A DNA stretch of 22,424 bases, taken from the NCBI GenBank assembly GCA_046262015.1, contig JBHENN010000093.1:1-22424 (forward strand), in the 5' to 3' direction. This stretch comes from JBHENN01 sp046262015 (GTDB lineage Bacteria; Actinomycetota; CADDZG01; WHSQ01). Below are positions 16,171 to 22,424 of the stretch, piece after piece (the stretch's first letter is position 1; each line of letters starts with the position of its first letter). The position numbers were made by a program, and so were the translations under genes. The notes below the pieces were generated by a model that saw only the letters and a program-made list of their open reading frames with translations, ran no database searches and was not told the DNA's origin.

Positions 16171-17634
16171 ATGGAGCCCGGGGTGGCCCAGGCGGCCGTC
16201 GACTGGCACGCGCTCGCACCCGAGCTGGTGCTGACGGCCGCGGCCTGCATCGTCCTCGTCGCCGATCTCTTCCTGCCGGGTGAGGCGAAGTGGGTGGCGA
16301 TGCCCCTATCGGCCGCGGGGATCTTCGCGACGCTGGCGGCCGTCGTCTCCCTGATCGGCGTCGACCGGGGGACGCTGGACGGCGCGTTCATCGTGAACGA
16401 CTTCGCGCTTTTCCTGAAGGGCCTCTTCTGCATCCTCGGCCTGTTGGTCCTCGCGATCTCGTACCACTACTTCCGCAGCGGGCGCTACTACCAGGGCGAG
16501 TACTACTTCCTGATGCTGTCGTCGCTCCTCGGAGGCCTGGTGATGGCCAGCGCGCGCGACCTCGTCTCGATATTCATCGCGATCGAGCTGATCAGTGTGC
16601 CGGGCTTCGTCATGGCGGCCTTGCGCAAGGGTGATCCCAAGTCGAACGAGGGAGCCTTGAAGTTCTTCCTCTTCGGGGTGCTCTCGTCGGCGGTCATGTT
16701 GTATGGGATGTCGCTGGTCTACGGGATGACGGGACAGACGCGGCTGCATCTGATCAGAGAGTCGATCGGCGCCGGCGGGGACGAGTCGCTGATCGTGCTG
16801 GCTGTCTTCTTCATCGTGGTCGGGTTCGCGTTCAAGGTATCGGCGGTGCCGTTCCACTTCTGGGCGCCGGACACCTACGAGGGCGCGCCGTCCCCGGTCG
16901 CGGCGTTCCTGTCGACCGCGTCCAAGATCGGCGGCTTCGTCGGCCTCCTCGTGCTGCTCTTCGTCGCCTTCCCCGGCGTCTCCGACACCTGGCGTCCCAT
17001 CATGGCCGTCCTCGCCGCAACGACGATGACGGTGGGGAACCTGATCGCGCTGCGCCAGCGTCACATGATCCGCTTGCTGGCGTACTCCGGGATCGCTCAG
17101 TCCGGCTACATCCTGGTGGCGTTCGCGCTGATCGATCCCGCCGGCGGCGCGCGTAACGACCAGGCGTTCCAGTCGGCTCTCGTCTACATCGCGATCTACG
17201 GGATCATGGACCTCGGCGCGTTCGCGGCGGCGGTGGCGTTCGCCCGGCGGGGCTCGTACTTCATCGACGACTACTCGGGTCTGTGGCAGCGGAGCCCCGC
17301 CCTCGCCGCATTGCTGGCGGCGTTCCTGATCTCGCTCGCCGGAGTGCCGCCGATGGCGGGAGCGTGGGCGAAGCTCTTCGTGTTCCTCGCCGCGATCAAC
17401 TCCGAGGTCTACTGGCTGGCGGTGGTCATGGGGGTCAACGCGGTGATCGCCGCCTGGTACTACCTGGCAGTCGTGAAGCGCATGTTCTTCGAGCGTCCGG
17501 AAGCCCAGGAGGCGATCGAGGTTCCGTACCTGCTCAAGGCCGCGATGGGCGCCGCGGTCCTTGAGCTGTTCGCCGTGTTCGTCTACCCCCAGATGCTGAC
17601 CCGCCTCGCGGAACGGGCGGTCCTGGGCTCCTAG
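16171..17634 (+). CDS. nuoN: NADH-quinone oxidoreductase subunit N (second, 11-subunit complex)
   Basis: This is the ND2-family antiporter-like subunit, 487 residues and about 14 helices. Motifs include IAIELISVPGFVMAALRKG, the helix-7 Lys222 in GFAFKVSAVPFHFWAPDTYEG, and LLAYSGIAQSGYILVAF. The ATG abuts the nuoM stop directly. It is the last gene of the second set. The cyclase gene begins only 25 bases after its stop, and no hairpin followed by a U-run was seen there. Transcription may therefore read through into the cyclase gene. The call is secure. Confidence 0.95.
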   Translation: MEPGVAQAAVDWHALAPELVLTAAACIVLVADLFLPGEAKWVAMPLSAAGIFATLAAVVSLIGVDRGTLDGAFIVNDFALFLKGLFCILGLLVLAISYHYFRSGRYYQGEYYFLMLSSLLGGLVMASARDLVSIFIAIELISVPGFVMAALRKGDPKSNEGALKFFLFGVLSSAVMLYGMSLVYGMTGQTRLHLIRESIGAGGDESLIVLAVFFIVVGFAFKVSAVPFHFWAPDTYEGAPSPVAAFLSTASKIGGFVGLLVLLFVAFPGVSDTWRPIMAVLAATTMTVGNLIALRQRHMIRLLAYSGIAQSGYILVAFALIDPAGGARNDQAFQSALVYIAIYGIMDLGAFAAAVAFARRGSYFIDDYSGLWQRSPALAALLAAFLISLAGVPPMAGAWAKLFVFLAAINSEVYWLAVVMGVNAVIAAWYYLAVVKRMFFERPEAQEAIEVPYLLKAAMGAAVLELFAVFVYPQMLTRLAERAVLGS

Positions 17635-17646
17635 ACCCGCTCGACC

Positions 17647-17652
17647 TACACT
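17647..17652 (+). promoter_or_regulatory. Candidate -10 box giving a leaderless cyclase transcript
   Basis: TACACT at 17647-17652 fits the actinobacterial -10 pattern TAnnnT, and its last T is followed by seven bases before the GTG at 17660. Transcription would thus start at or within a base of the start codon. The bases between are pyrimidine-rich and contain no ribosome binding site, which supports a leaderless message. No clear -35 is visible. Confidence 0.45.
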
Positions 17653-17659
17653 TCTCTTC

Positions 17660-20600
17660 GTGGGTCCTTGCCCTTCGTGTGGCTACGACGGTCCCGGCGA
17701 CGCACGTTTCTGCGCGTCCTGTGGCACGCGTCTTGGCGAGGGCTCGGGCGCTCCCCGGAAGGAGCGCAAGTTCGCCACCGCGCTGTTCGCCGATTTCGCC
17801 GGATCCACCGCTCTGGGCGAGCGCCAGGATCCAGAGATCGTCCATACGCTCTTCGACCGTGCCTTCGTACGGCTCACGCGCGAGATCGAGCGGTACGGCG
17901 GGGTGGTCGAGAAGTTCATGGGCGACGGGCTGCTGGCGGTCTTCGGCGTGCCGACGGCCCACGAGGACGATCCCGAGCGGGCCGTGCGCGCCGCGCTCGA
18001 CATGCAGGCCGTCCTCGCCGAGATGAACCGCTCTCTGGTCTCCCAGGGACGAGCGCCACTCGGGATGCGCATCGGGATCGAGGCCGGCCAGGTCCTGGTC
18101 GACGTCGAACGGGCCGGCTCGAGCCGCGATCGCATGCTGACCGGGGACGCGGTCAACACCGCGGCGCGCCTCGAGACCGCGGCGCGCGCGGGCCAGATCC
18201 TGGTGGGCCCGGCGGTGTTCGCATCGACCGGCTCGGTGATCGACTACGAAGAGCTCGATCCGCTCAGGCTCAAGGGCAAGACCGAGCTCGTCCCCGCGTG
18301 GTCCGCTCTCCGTGTGAAGGCGCGACGCGGTGGGGAGCGCCGGCCGCTGGGGCTCGAATCCAAGCTCGTGGGCAGGGACGATCACCTCAACCTGCTCAAG
18401 CAGATCCTGCATCGGGTCGACTCGGAGAACCGGACGGCGCTCGTCACCATCCTCGGCCCGGCGGGGGTGGGCAAGTCCCGCCTCGTGTGGGAGCTCGAAC
18501 GCTACGTAGAGGGTCTTCCGGAGCACGTCTACTGGCGTAAGGGACGCTGCCTTCCGTACGGGGGAGTGTCCTACTCCGCGCTCGCCGATGCGGTGAAGCT
18601 CGAGTGCGAGATCAAAGAGGATGACGCGCCCGAGGCGGTGGAGAGCAAGGTCGCGCACGTGCTGGAGGGGCTGTTCGGCGGGACCGATCTCAGCAAGGAG
18701 ATCCTCGCCCTGGTGGGCTCCGGCGCCGAGTCGTCGTTCTCGCGCGAGCACCTCTTCGATGCGTGGAGACGGTTCCTCGAGGCGATGGCGAGTCGCTATC
18801 CGCTCGTGCTCGTGCTGGAGGACTTGCACTGGGCGGACGAAGGTCTGCTCGACTTCGTCGATTACATGGCCGACTGGGCACACGGGCCGGTGCTGCTCGT
18901 CACCCTCGCGCGGCCCGAGCTGCTCGAGACGAGGACGAGCTGGGGCGGGGGCAAGCGCAACTACTCGGCCGTGTACCTCGACCCCCTTTCTCCGCAGGAG
19001 AACGAGGAGATGCTCGACGACCTGCTGGCCGCGGCTCTGCCGGACGAGATGAAGCTCCTCGTCGTCCAGCGCTCGGAAGGTAACCCCCTGTACACCGAAG
19101 AGATCGTCCGCATGTTGATCGAGCGGGGGGTCCTCGTGCCGTCCGCGACGGGTGGATGGCACCTGTCCGGCGGGGTGCAGCGGGTCGACCTACCCCAATC
19201 GATCCATGCGCTGATCAGCGCCCGCTTGGACTCGCTGCCGTCCGAGGAGAAAGCGATCCTGCAGGATGCGTCGGTCGTGGGTCGGATCTTCTGGGCGGGT
19301 GCGGTGGCGGCCCTCGCCGGACGCGATTCGCCGGATGTGCGAACGCTCCTCGGGCGTCTGCGCGTGAAGGAGCTCATCATCCAGCGGGACGCCGCCGCGT
19401 TCTCGGGCGAGGCCGAGTTCTCCTTCCGTCACATACTGATCCGCGACGTCGCCTATCGCTCACTGCCCAAAGCCCTGCGCGCCGACAAGCACGTCGAAGT
19501 GGCGCGCTGGGAAGAGGCCCGCGCTGGGGAACGCCGCCAGGAGATGGCCGAGGTCATCGCGACCCACTACGGCGAGGCGCTCGGCTATCTCGAGCAGCTC
19601 GGCGAGACGGGTCCCCGGCGCGCCGAGGTCGAGCGGAGCGCGTTCGTGTGGGCGCTCAATGCGGGGGACCGCGCCCGCAAGCTGTGGCAGTCGAAGGAAG
19701 CCATCAGGTGGTACTCGACCGCGGTCGCACTGGGCGACGCGCCCGGCTTGCCCGACGAGGACCTCGGGCAGGCCTGGGAGGGACTGGCAGCGTCGTCCCG
19801 CGGGGTCCGCCCCTATCCGGATGTCGGGCGGCTCTACGAAGAAGCTCTCGCTCGTTACGAGAAGGCGGGTCGGACCGCCGACGTCGGCCGGGTCCATTCC
19901 GAGCTCGCCGCGGTTGCGTTCGAGGCCGGCCAGGATGCGGAGGTGGGGCGCCATCTCGAGGTGGCGATCGCTCGGCTCGAGCCCATGGGCGATTGCCGCG
20001 ACCTCGCCGCGGCGCTCAACATCCACGGTTGGTACCTCAGCCGGCGCGGGCGCTACCACGACGCGGAACCGCCGCTGCGCCGGGCGATTGACATCGCCGC
20101 CCGCTGCGACGCGGCCGACACGCAGACCACGGCGATGCACACGCTCGGGCTGGTCCTCGAATACACCAACCGGTGGCAAGAAGGGCTCGAGGTCATCCGG
20201 CACAGCTACGAGCTGGCGAAGGAGATCCACGACCTCGAGCAGATCCTGCGCGGCTCGAACAACCTGCCCGTCCTATTGGGATTCATGGCCGGCCGGTACG
20301 CCGAGGCGATCGAGATCCTGGACGAGGGCCTGGAGCTCGCGCGCCGGTACGGGAATCGCCATATGGAGGCATGGATCCTGACGACCCTCACGGACATGAG
20401 CTACGACGTCGGGACCGTCGCGGAAGAGGAGCGCTACGCGTCGCAGGCTCTCGACGCCGCGCAGGAGGTGGGCAGCGATCCGTTGATCGGCATGAGCATG
20501 TTCTCCCTCGCACTCGCCCGCGTCCGGAAAGGTGAGGTTGACGAGGGCGAAGCGCTCTTCGCCGAGGCGCGGGCGATAGCGGATCTGAACCCCGAGCCGC

Positions 20601-21097
20601 AGCTCGAGGTTTGGATGCCGGTGCTCGAGGCGTGCGTGGCCGCCAGCCGCGGCGATGTCGGGCGCGCCGCGGACGTGCTGGTCGCGGGTGTGGTGCGGCT
20701 TGGTCCCACGCTCGAGGTCGCCGGAGGCGAGCGTCTCCTCGCCGAAGCGATCCGCGCTCTCGTGCACGCCGGGCGGGTGTCCGACGCGCCGCCGCACCTC
20801 GTCCGGCTGCGCGCCCTGGTCGCGGAGAGGCCGCCGTACGAGGCGTTGGCGCGTTGGGCGGAGGGACTGGTGGAGCCCGACCCCACGGCGCGCGTCCGGC
20901 GCCTGGAGGATGCCGCGTCGCTGATGGAGGGCCTGGGCTGGTGCGCCAACCGCGCCCGCTGCCTCATCGATCTCGCCGCGGCGCGCCGGCCGGCAGGTCA
21001 AGACCCGGGCCCCGACCTCGAGCGGGCCCGAGCGATCCTCGAGCGGTGCGGCGCGCACGTGTTCCTCAGAGAGCTCGCCGCGGCCGACCTCTCCTAA
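17660..21097 (+). CDS. Zinc ribbon, class III nucleotide cyclase, P-loop ATPase and TPR-like protein
   Basis: This is a 1145-residue cytoplasmic signalling protein. Residues 4-21 form a zinc ribbon (CPSC...CASC). Residues about 36-215 form a class III nucleotidyl cyclase: metal-binding Asp45 (FADFAGST) and Asp89 (KFMGDGLLAVFG), Lys85 in the purine pocket, and the transition-state pair Asn166 and Arg170 (GDAVNTAARLE). The adenine-specifying position seven residues before Asn166 is Met159, not the usual Asp or Thr, so cAMP as product is likely but not certain. A STAND/AAA-type ATPase follows with Walker A GPAGVGKS at 266-273 and Walker B VLVLEDLHWAD at about 383-393. The rest, from about residue 640, is helical and TPR-like with no recognisable DNA-binding domain. 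No Shine-Dalgarno sequence precedes the GTG. The gene ends in a four-base convergent overlap with the next gene. Confidence 0.9.
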   Translation: MGPCPSCGYDGPGDARFCASCGTRLGEGSGAPRKERKFATALFADFAGSTALGERQDPEIVHTLFDRAFVRLTREIERYGGVVEKFMGDGLLAVFGVPTAHEDDPERAVRAALDMQAVLAEMNRSLVSQGRAPLGMRIGIEAGQVLVDVERAGSSRDRMLTGDAVNTAARLETAARAGQILVGPAVFASTGSVIDYEELDPLRLKGKTELVPAWSALRVKARRGGERRPLGLESKLVGRDDHLNLLKQILHRVDSENRTALVTILGPAGVGKSRLVWELERYVEGLPEHVYWRKGRCLPYGGVSYSALADAVKLECEIKEDDAPEAVESKVAHVLEGLFGGTDLSKEILALVGSGAESSFSREHLFDAWRRFLEAMASRYPLVLVLEDLHWADEGLLDFVDYMADWAHGPVLLVTLARPELLETRTSWGGGKRNYSAVYLDPLSPQENEEMLDDLLAAALPDEMKLLVVQRSEGNPLYTEEIVRMLIERGVLVPSATGGWHLSGGVQRVDLPQSIHALISARLDSLPSEEKAILQDASVVGRIFWAGAVAALAGRDSPDVRTLLGRLRVKELIIQRDAAAFSGEAEFSFRHILIRDVAYRSLPKALRADKHVEVARWEEARAGERRQEMAEVIATHYGEALGYLEQLGETGPRRAEVERSAFVWALNAGDRARKLWQSKEAIRWYSTAVALGDAPGLPDEDLGQAWEGLAASSRGVRPYPDVGRLYEEALARYEKAGRTADVGRVHSELAAVAFEAGQDAEVGRHLEVAIARLEPMGDCRDLAAALNIHGWYLSRRGRYHDAEPPLRRAIDIAARCDAADTQTTAMHTLGLVLEYTNRWQEGLEVIRHSYELAKEIHDLEQILRGSNNLPVLLGFMAGRYAEAIEILDEGLELARRYGNRHMEAWILTTLTDMSYDVGTVAEEERYASQALDAAQEVGSDPLIGMSMFSLALARVRKGEVDEGEALFAEARAIADLNPEPQLEVWMPVLEACVAASRGDVGRAADVLVAGVVRLGPTLEVAGGERLLAEAIRALVHAGRVSDAPPHLVRLRALVAERPPYEALARWAEGLVEPDPTARVRRLEDAASLMEGLGWCANRARCLIDLAAARRPAGQDPGPDLERARAILERCGAHVFLRELAAADLS

Positions 21098-22059
21098 GCG
21101 CCCCAGATCCGGTCGCGCACCTCGGTGCCGGAGGGCACGATCGAGCCGGGCCACACGATCGCCCGTGCGACGCGCGCTCCGGCCTCGACCTCGGCGCCGG
21201 CGAGGACCGCCGCTCCGGCTTCCAGCGTTCCGGGTGCGACGCGCGCGTCGGGGCCGACATAGGCGCGCCCATCGCCGGCCTTCACCACATCGCCCGGAGG
21301 TTGCACGGATGGGGTGAGGGCGCCGTCGAGCAGGTCGATCGACGCGCGCAGGTAGCGCGGCACGGTGCCGACGTCGAGCGCGTAGCCGTCGTGCTCGTGG
21401 ATCGCGACCGCGCGCGCCGAGATCAAGGGCGCCAGCAGCGCGCGCGCGAGGTCGACCGGTCGCTCGCACGTGATCCCGGCCAGGGCGGCTCGTTCGAACA
21501 CGCCGACCCCGATGAACCTCAGTCCCGGCGCGCCGGGCGCGGCGCGCCGATCGATCAACCTGGTGGCGCGTCCGGCCTCCGCCCACACGTCGGCGCCCTC
21601 GGTGACGCGCACCACGGCGATCGTGGCCGGAGCGCCGAGACGGGCGTGGGTGGCGAGAAGATCGCCCACCGCACAGTCGGACAGAAGGTCGGCGTTGCGG
21701 GTCACCAGCCGCTGCCGAACCCCCCCGACGAGCGCAGCCACGGTGCCCCCGCTCCCGTACGGCACCGGGCTCTCGTCGAGGAAGGTCACGGACCCCGCCC
21801 CGAACGGTGCCAGGGCCCGAACGATCACGTCGCCGCCGGCGGCCACGTTGATCACCACGGGGGGAGCCGCGGCCAGCAGGTCCGGCAGAGCGAACGCGGC
21901 CAGCGGGACGTCCAGTAGCGGAAGCGCCGGCTTCGGTGTGTGGCGGGTGAGCGGACGCAGCCGGGTGCCGAGGCCCGCCGCCAGCAGGACCGAGCCGACC
22001 TCGCCCGGCTGCGGCGCCGCGTCAGGTCCCGAGGCGCGGCCCGGCCGGTTCGTCCCCAT
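21094..22059 (-). CDS. Sugar-phosphate nucleotidyltransferase with a C-terminal hexapeptide-like region
   Basis: This 321-residue protein has the NTP-transferase fold that makes NDP-sugars from a sugar 1-phosphate and an NTP. The nucleotide-binding loop LLAAGLGTRLRPLT (about residues 25-38) is followed by the conserved KPALPLLDVP. YGSGGTVAAL at 101-110 replaces the common LGTAG motif. The metal-binding region reads RNADLLSD (Asp124), where most relatives have NGD. The last 50 or so residues (DARVAPGT, AGAEVEAGARV, WPGSIVPSGTEV) resemble a left-handed beta-helix. Nearest functional classes are mannose-1-phosphate guanylyltransferase and MurU-like uridylyltransferases; the substrate cannot be told from sequence alone. 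The start is ambiguous between ATG 22059 and ATG 22068. Longer frames upstream would run into the divergent gene. Confidence 0.85.
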   Translation of the reverse strand: MGTNRPGRASGPDAAPQPGEVGSVLLAAGLGTRLRPLTRHTPKPALPLLDVPLAAFALPDLLAAAPPVVINVAAGGDVIVRALAPFGAGSVTFLDESPVPYGSGGTVAALVGGVRQRLVTRNADLLSDCAVGDLLATHARLGAPATIAVVRVTEGADVWAEAGRATRLIDRRAAPGAPGLRFIGVGVFERAALAGITCERPVDLARALLAPLISARAVAIHEHDGYALDVGTVPRYLRASIDLLDGALTPSVQPPGDVVKAGDGRAYVGPDARVAPGTLEAGAAVLAGAEVEAGARVARAIVWPGSIVPSGTEVRDRIWGA

Positions 22060-22060
22060 T

Positions 22061-22076
22061 CCTCCCATTGTGGAGG
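22061..22076. repeat. Perfect inverted repeat at the divergent intergenic start
   Basis: CCTCC (22061-22065) and GGAGG (22072-22076) form a perfect five-base inverted repeat with a six-base loop. On the minus strand the loop contains the alternative nucleotidyltransferase ATG at 22068, and the 3' arm is GGGAGG directly before the ATG at 22059. On the plus strand the 3' arm is the core of a perfect Shine-Dalgarno sequence, GGAGGTGA (22072-22079). A role in translation control on either strand is inference. Confidence 0.4.
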
Positions 22077-22083
22077 TGAACCG

Positions 22084-22209
22084 ATGGCGATCTCTCGACA
22101 GGCCGGACAGGAAGGGGACCTCCCGGGGCGAAGTAAAGCAGGCGACGGGCGCGCCGATGCGCCTATCATGGCGCCCGTTCCTGTGTCCGGCTGTCTTCGG
22201 GGGTGGTAG
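22084..22209 (+). CDS. Possible 41-residue small ORF upstream of the secreted-protein gene
   Basis: ATG at 22084 lies four bases after GGAGGTGA (22072-22079), an eight-base perfect complement of the 16S anti-Shine-Dalgarno tail. The frame runs 41 codons to TAG at 22207-22209, five bases before the TTG start of the secreted protein, an arrangement that could couple the two. Against it, third codon positions are G or C in only about 26 of 41 codons by hand count, lower than in neighbouring genes. The peptide is Gly/Pro/Arg-rich with no recognisable family. The candidate promoter at 22164-22169 lies inside it. It is either a leader peptide or chance. Confidence 0.2.
   Translation: MAISRQAGQEGDLPGRSKAGDGRADAPIMAPVPVSGCLRGW
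22164..22169 (+). promoter_or_regulatory. Candidate -10 box for the secreted-protein gene
   Basis: TATCAT at 22164-22169 matches a TAnnnT -10 element within an otherwise GC-rich intergenic region, with transcription expected at about 22176 and a leader of some 40 bases. No convincing -35 hexamer lies 16-18 bases upstream. The rest of the region 22060-22214 holds the inverted repeat and the possible small ORF, and nothing else recognisable. Confidence 0.3.
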
Positions 22210-22214
22210 AGGCT

Positions 22215-22424
22215 TTGAAGCGAGCAGCGCGCGTATCGCTGGCGGTCGTCGTGCTCCTCGCGGCTGCGGTCTCGCTCCCCACTCCGGCGCTCCGAGGGAT
22301 CGCGTCCAACGCGCTGGCGCAGCCCGCTCCCACGCCGACACCCATCCCGACCGACATCCCCGACATCCTCGAATCGCCGAGTCCCAGCCCCAGCCCTAGC
22401 AAGAGCCCCGGCGGTGGCGGCGGC
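22215..22424 (+). CDS. Secreted Pro/Ser-rich protein, 5' part (runs off the window)
   Basis: The last 210 bases code the N-terminus of an exported protein. From TTG at 22215 it begins MKRAARVSLAVVVLLAAAVS, a classic Sec signal peptide with a basic n-region and a hydrophobic core. A possible signal peptidase site follows NALA (residue 35), before QPAP. The mature part visible is low complexity: a Pro/Thr stretch (PAPTPTPIPTDIP), then SPSPSPSPSKSP, then poly-Gly to the window edge. This looks like a disordered linker leading to an unseen domain. GTG at 22203 is an alternative start adding four residues. GGGGGTGG at 22199-22206 could be the ribosome site for the TTG. The function is unknown. The gene is divergent from the nucleotidyltransferase. 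Confidence 0.75.
   Translation, partial: MKRAARVSLAVVVLLAAAVSLPTPALRGIASNALAQPAPTPTPIPTDIPDILESPSPSPSPSKSPGGGGG

Noticed and set aside
1..17634. The two nuo sets as a recent tandem duplication or assembly duplication
   Set aside because: Paired subunits differ in length, start codons, junction style and many residues, including key quinone-site positions in NuoH; they are old paralogues.
17534..19162. Long minus-strand open frame opposite the cyclase gene
   Set aside because: Shadow of the zinc ribbon, cyclase and ATPase coding sequence; no family motifs and no ribosome site.
22060..22341. Longer N-terminus for the minus-strand nucleotidyltransferase
   Set aside because: It would run through the divergent spacer and antisense to the signal peptide of the next gene, and the residues before 22068 contain no family sequence.
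22166..22402. Minus-strand frame with repeated Gly-Leu at the window end
   Set aside because: It is the reverse reading of the Ser-Pro repeat codons in the secreted protein, which has a convincing signal peptide.

Overview
The window is a dense, high-GC bacterial segment that uses many GTG and TTG starts and has almost no intergenic space. These traits, and the gene families present, suggest an actinomycete-type organism (Actinomycetota, or less likely a related high-GC lineage such as Chloroflexota). There is no rRNA or other marker gene, so this placement is inference.

Positions 1-6898 hold the downstream half of a first respiratory complex I operon: the 3' end of nuoH, then nuoI, J, K, L, M and N. 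All genes are on the + strand and each overlaps the next by 1-14 bases. Positions 7009-17634 hold a second, complete set in the order nuoA-B-C-D-H-I-J-K-L-M-N. It has no nuoE, nuoF or nuoG, so it encodes an 11-subunit complex with the quinone module and the proton-pumping arm but no NADH-oxidising module. The seven subunits H to N therefore occur twice in tandem as clearly diverged paralogues. From memory, Streptomyces genomes also carry a second nuo set lacking EFG, so the arrangement probably belongs to a known but poorly characterised actinobacterial type. Its electron donor is not evident here.

The second complex has several peculiarities. Its NuoD has Trp where the quinone-coordinating Tyr (Thermus Nqo4 Tyr87) is expected. 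Its NuoH has Leu in place of the Arg of the ETNR loop. Its NuoI carries a C-terminal tail of about 220 residues, rich in Pro, Ala and Glu, that contains tandem EPEQAA repeats and a charged helix-like segment.

Positions 17660-21097 encode a large signalling protein: zinc ribbon, class III nucleotide cyclase, P-loop ATPase and TPR-like repeats. It is probably transcribed as a leaderless message starting just after nuoN2. It converges on, and overlaps by four bases, a minus-strand sugar-phosphate nucleotidyltransferase (21094-22059). A divergent region of about 155 bases follows. It holds an inverted repeat, a perfect Shine-Dalgarno sequence, a possible tiny ORF and a candidate -10 box. The window ends inside a secreted Pro/Ser-rich protein that begins at about 22215. 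No tRNA, rRNA, CRISPR array, insertion sequence or prophage gene was seen.
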